Origin: Azohydromonas lata NBRC 102462
GTDB lineage: Bacteria > Pseudomonadota > Gammaproteobacteria > Burkholderiales > Burkholderiaceae_C
Direction of reading: 5' to 3'
Length of the DNA stretch: 25,398 nt
Assembly (NCBI GenBank): GCA_945878385.1
Contig: CAMCTE010000009.1
Span: 1-25,398, forward strand
Shown here: one piece after another, positions 23,273 to 25,398 of the stretch
How positions within the stretch are numbered: position 1 is the first letter of the stretch
Layout of the letters: each line of letters starts with the position of its first letter
Made by a program: the position numbers and the translations under genes
The notes under the pieces: model-generated
What the model was told of the DNA's origin: nothing
Databases searched by the model: none
Seen by the model: the letters and a program-made list of their open reading frames with translations, nothing else

Positions 23273-25168
23273 ATGCCCCAACCCCACCCCAGTCCCCGCC
23301 TGCTGGCCGACATCGGCGGCACCTATGCCCGGTTCGCCCTGGAAACCGCCCCCAGCGTTCTCGAGCACATCCGTCTGATCCCCTGTGCCGAACACGCCGA
23401 CTTCCACAGCACGGTGCAGGCCTACCTGGACAGCGTGCCCGGCTCGCGCATCGAACACGCGGCCGTGGCCATCGCCAATCCCGTCGAAGGCGACTGGGTG
23501 CGGATGACCAACTACCACTGGCAGTTTTCCATCGAAGAGGAGCGCCAGCGCCTGCTGCTGGACACCCTCTTGGTGGTCAACGACTTCACCGCGCTGGCCA
23601 TGGCCGTGCCGCGGCTGCAGGCGCATGAGCGGGTCGCCGTGGGCGGCGGCCAGCCCCGCGAGCGCAGCGTGTTGGGCGTCATCGGCGCGGGCACGGGCCT
23701 GGGCGTGTCGGGCATGATTCCGGCCCAGGGCGGCTGGGTGGCGCTGGGCACCGAAGGCGGCCACACCAGTTTTGCGCCGCGCGACGAACGCGAAATGGCC
23801 ATCCTGCGCTTTGCCTGGAAGCAGTACCGGCATGTGTCCACCGAACGGCTGCTGTCCGGCCAGGGGCTGGAACTCATTTATGCAGCCCTGTGCGAACAGG
23901 CCGGGCACACGCAGCGTTCCACACCGGCCCTGCGCGCACCCGACATCACGCAGCGGGCACTGGCCCGCACCGACGAACTGTGTGAGCAGGCGGTGGACGC
24001 GTTCTGCGCCATCATGGGCACGGCCGCAGCAAATTTGGCGCTCACCCTGGGCGCCTTCGGTGGCATCTACATCGGCGGCGGCATCGTGCCGCGCCTGGGC
24101 CCCTACTTCGAGCGCTCCTCGTTTCGCCAGCGCTTTGAAGACAAGGGCCGCATGAGCGACTATCTGCGCCAAATTCCCACCTATGTGATCCAGTCGGCCG
24201 AGGCCACCTTCCTGGGTGCGTCGGCCATCCTGGAAACCCACCTGCAGGCACTGGGTTCGGAGAGCAGCCAGTCGGTGCTGTCGCAGATCCGCCGTGGCCT
24301 GGAGGGCTTGAGCCGCGCTGAGCGCAAGGTGGCCGAGCATGTGCTGGCCCACCCGCGGCAGATCCTCAACGACCCAATCGCGGACATCGCCCGCGCGGCC
24401 GAGGTGAGCCAACCCACTGTGATCCGCTTTTGCCGCTCGCTGGGCTGCGAGGGCCTGTCGGACTTCAAGCTGCGCCTGGCCAGCAGCCTCACCGGCACGG
24501 TGCCGGTCACGCACACGCAGGTCACGCCAGAAGACTCCATGGCCGAACTCGGTGGCAAGGTGATGGGCAATACCGCTGCGGCCATCCTGCAGGTGCGCAA
24601 CCACCTCAACCGCGAAAGCATCGACCGCGCCATCGACCTCATCAATGGCGCACCGCGCCTGTCGATTCACGCCAGCGGCTACATGGGCGTGGTGGCGCAG
24701 GACGCGCAGTTCAAATTCCTGCGCCTGGGGCTCTCATGCAACGCCTACACCGACCCCCGGCTGCATCAGTTGGCCACCGGTGTGTTGCATGAAAAGGATG
24801 TGGTGCTGGTGATCAGCAGCAGCGGCCGCACCGCCGAACTGCTGGAAGTGGTGGATGCAGCCCAGGCACGCGGCGCGCTGGTGGTGGCTGTCACCGTGGG
24901 CCAATCGCCGCTTGCGCGGCGGGCCGATGTGGTGCTGTTGGCCGAACACAGCGAAGACTTGGAAACCCATGTGCCGATGGTCAGCCGCATCCTGATGCTG
25001 CTGTTCGTGGACATCCTGGCGGTGGGGGTGGCACTGCGCCGCGGCCAAAGCACCGACGACGCGCTCATCAGCCGCATCAGGGCGGTGGAACAACAGGCCA
25101 CGGGCGACCGCGCGCTTGGTGTGCAGGCCGCCACGCCACTGGCGCACCTGTCGTCTCATTCCCGTTAG
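23273..25168 (+). CDS. Bifunctional glucokinase / RpiR-family transcriptional regulator
   Basis: A 631-aa fusion. Residues 1-325 are a complete Glk glucokinase: DIGGTYARF (13-21), catalytic Asp104 in VVNDFTALA, Glu161/His164 in GTEGGH, Glu191 in HVSTERLLSG. Residues 335-405 are an RpiR-type winged HTH domain, with the DNA-reading helix in ADIARAAEVSQPTVIRFCRS (370-389). Residues 455-590 are a SIS sugar-phosphate domain with the phosphate loop SSSGRTAE (515-522). So one chain makes glucose-6-phosphate and can bind both DNA and a sugar phosphate. Such fusions are known in Burkholderia and relatives, and the RpiR half resembles HexR, which in other proteobacteria senses a KDPG-type intermediate. 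Local operators with a HexR-like sequence suggest it controls this whole locus and itself. The ATG 23273 is chosen because Glk homology begins right after it. Confidence 0.95.
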   Translation: MPQPHPSPRLLADIGGTYARFALETAPSVLEHIRLIPCAEHADFHSTVQAYLDSVPGSRIEHAAVAIANPVEGDWVRMTNYHWQFSIEEERQRLLLDTLLVVNDFTALAMAVPRLQAHERVAVGGGQPRERSVLGVIGAGTGLGVSGMIPAQGGWVALGTEGGHTSFAPRDEREMAILRFAWKQYRHVSTERLLSGQGLELIYAALCEQAGHTQRSTPALRAPDITQRALARTDELCEQAVDAFCAIMGTAAANLALTLGAFGGIYIGGGIVPRLGPYFERSSFRQRFEDKGRMSDYLRQIPTYVIQSAEATFLGASAILETHLQALGSESSQSVLSQIRRGLEGLSRAERKVAEHVLAHPRQILNDPIADIARAAEVSQPTVIRFCRSLGCEGLSDFKLRLASSLTGTVPVTHTQVTPEDSMAELGGKVMGNTAAAILQVRNHLNRESIDRAIDLINGAPRLSIHASGYMGVVAQDAQFKFLRLGLSCNAYTDPRLHQLATGVLHEKDVVLVISSSGRTAELLEVVDAAQARGALVVAVTVGQSPLARRADVVLLAEHSEDLETHVPMVSRILMLLFVDILAVGVALRRGQSTDDALISRIRAVEQQATGDRALGVQAATPLAHLSSHSR

Positions 25169-25217
25169 CATTTCGGTTCGCCACCACCGGAGTCGGTTTT
25201 CGGTCAGCGTGGCGCCG

Positions 25218-25223
25218 TATGAT
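25218..25223 (+). promoter_or_regulatory. Possible -10 box for the riboswitch transcript
   Basis: TATGAT matches the sigma-70 -10 consensus at five of six positions and lies just before the start of the cobalamin riboswitch. No convincing -35 hexamer is present at normal spacing, so this is a weak call. Confidence 0.3.
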
Positions 25224-25228
25224 GCACC

Positions 25229-25398
25229 TGTTGGTGCTCGGGTCGGCCCCTCGGTCGGCCCAGTTAAACGGGAATCAGGAAGGTCGCAGGCCATGCGCCT
25301 GCACCCAACCTGAGCTGCCCCCGCAACGGTAAGCGGACGAAGTCGTTTCTACGGAACGCCTTCCGCTCGTGTCTCGCATCCACTGGGGTTCGCGCCCT
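25229..25398 (+). ncRNA. Cobalamin (B12) riboswitch, cut by the window end
   Basis: The conserved core of a cobalamin riboswitch is readable: TTGGTGCTCGGG near 25231, GTTAAACGGGAATCAGG (25263-25279), and the B12-box segment CTGCCCCCGCAACGGTAAGCGG (from about 25315), followed by CCACTGGGG near 25380. The expression platform and the regulated gene are beyond the right edge; a B12 biosynthesis or cobalamin-transport gene is expected. It marks the end of the maltodextrin locus. The direct repeat GGTCGGCCC at 25241 and 25253 is part of its stems. Confidence 0.9.

Noticed and set aside
25241..25261. Direct repeat GGTCGGCCC as a mobile-element or attachment site
   Set aside because: It falls inside the cobalamin riboswitch and is explained by its stems.
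1..25398. CRISPR arrays, insertion sequences, prophage genes, tRNA or rRNA genes
   Set aside because: No regularly spaced repeats, transposase or integrase motifs, or tRNA/rRNA-like sequence were seen on either strand.

Overview
The window is high-GC DNA with dense, overlapping genes, and the protein families suggest a beta-proteobacterium of the Burkholderiales (Comamonadaceae / Leptothrix / Roseateles type). The taxonomic guess is inference. It rests on the glucokinase-RpiR fusion, the TonB-receptor-plus-halogenase neighbourhood and the codon style. No RNA genes, insertion sequences, phage genes or CRISPR arrays were seen.

Almost the whole window is one starch / maltodextrin / glycogen utilisation locus. 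From left to right: a minus-strand glycogen operon glgP-glgB (glgB runs off the left edge); a divergent plus-strand operon malK-amyA1-amyA2-amyA3; a convergent minus-strand operon malE-malF-malG-amyA4; a plus-strand DUF6445 protein carrying the residues of an Fe(II)/2-oxoglutarate dioxygenase; a minus-strand flavin-dependent tryptophan-halogenase-type gene behind the terminator of a large TonB-dependent receptor; a divergent plus-strand large secreted GH13 amylase with a glucodextranase-type C-terminal module; a minus-strand stand-alone glucokinase; a plus-strand glucokinase-RpiR fusion regulator; and at the right edge a cobalamin riboswitch whose gene lies outside the window. (amyA1 to amyA5 are local labels only.)

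Proposed flow (inference from families and signal peptides): the 834-aa amylase cuts starch outside the inner membrane, the TonB receptor brings maltodextrins across the outer membrane, two exported GH13 enzymes act in the periplasm, MalEFGK carries products into the cytoplasm, two cytoplasmic GH13 paralogues and glycogen phosphorylase shorten them, and two glucokinases phosphorylate the glucose. The GH13 enzymes form two exported/cytoplasmic pairs.

The most interesting regulatory signal is a 15-bp palindrome, TGTAGTTTTACTACA and close variants. It occurs in every divergent control region of the locus: glgP/malK, malE/DUF6445, receptor/amylase, and glk/glk-rpiR. It fits the consensus TGTARTWWWAYTACA remembered for HexR, an RpiR-family regulator. 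The locus encodes an RpiR regulator fused to glucokinase, so a self-contained regulon run by a sugar-phosphorylating transcription factor is the leading hypothesis. A perfect LacI-type palindrome between the receptor and the amylase suggests a second regulator that is not encoded here. The halogenase plus putative dioxygenase next to a maltodextrin receptor is the least explained part.
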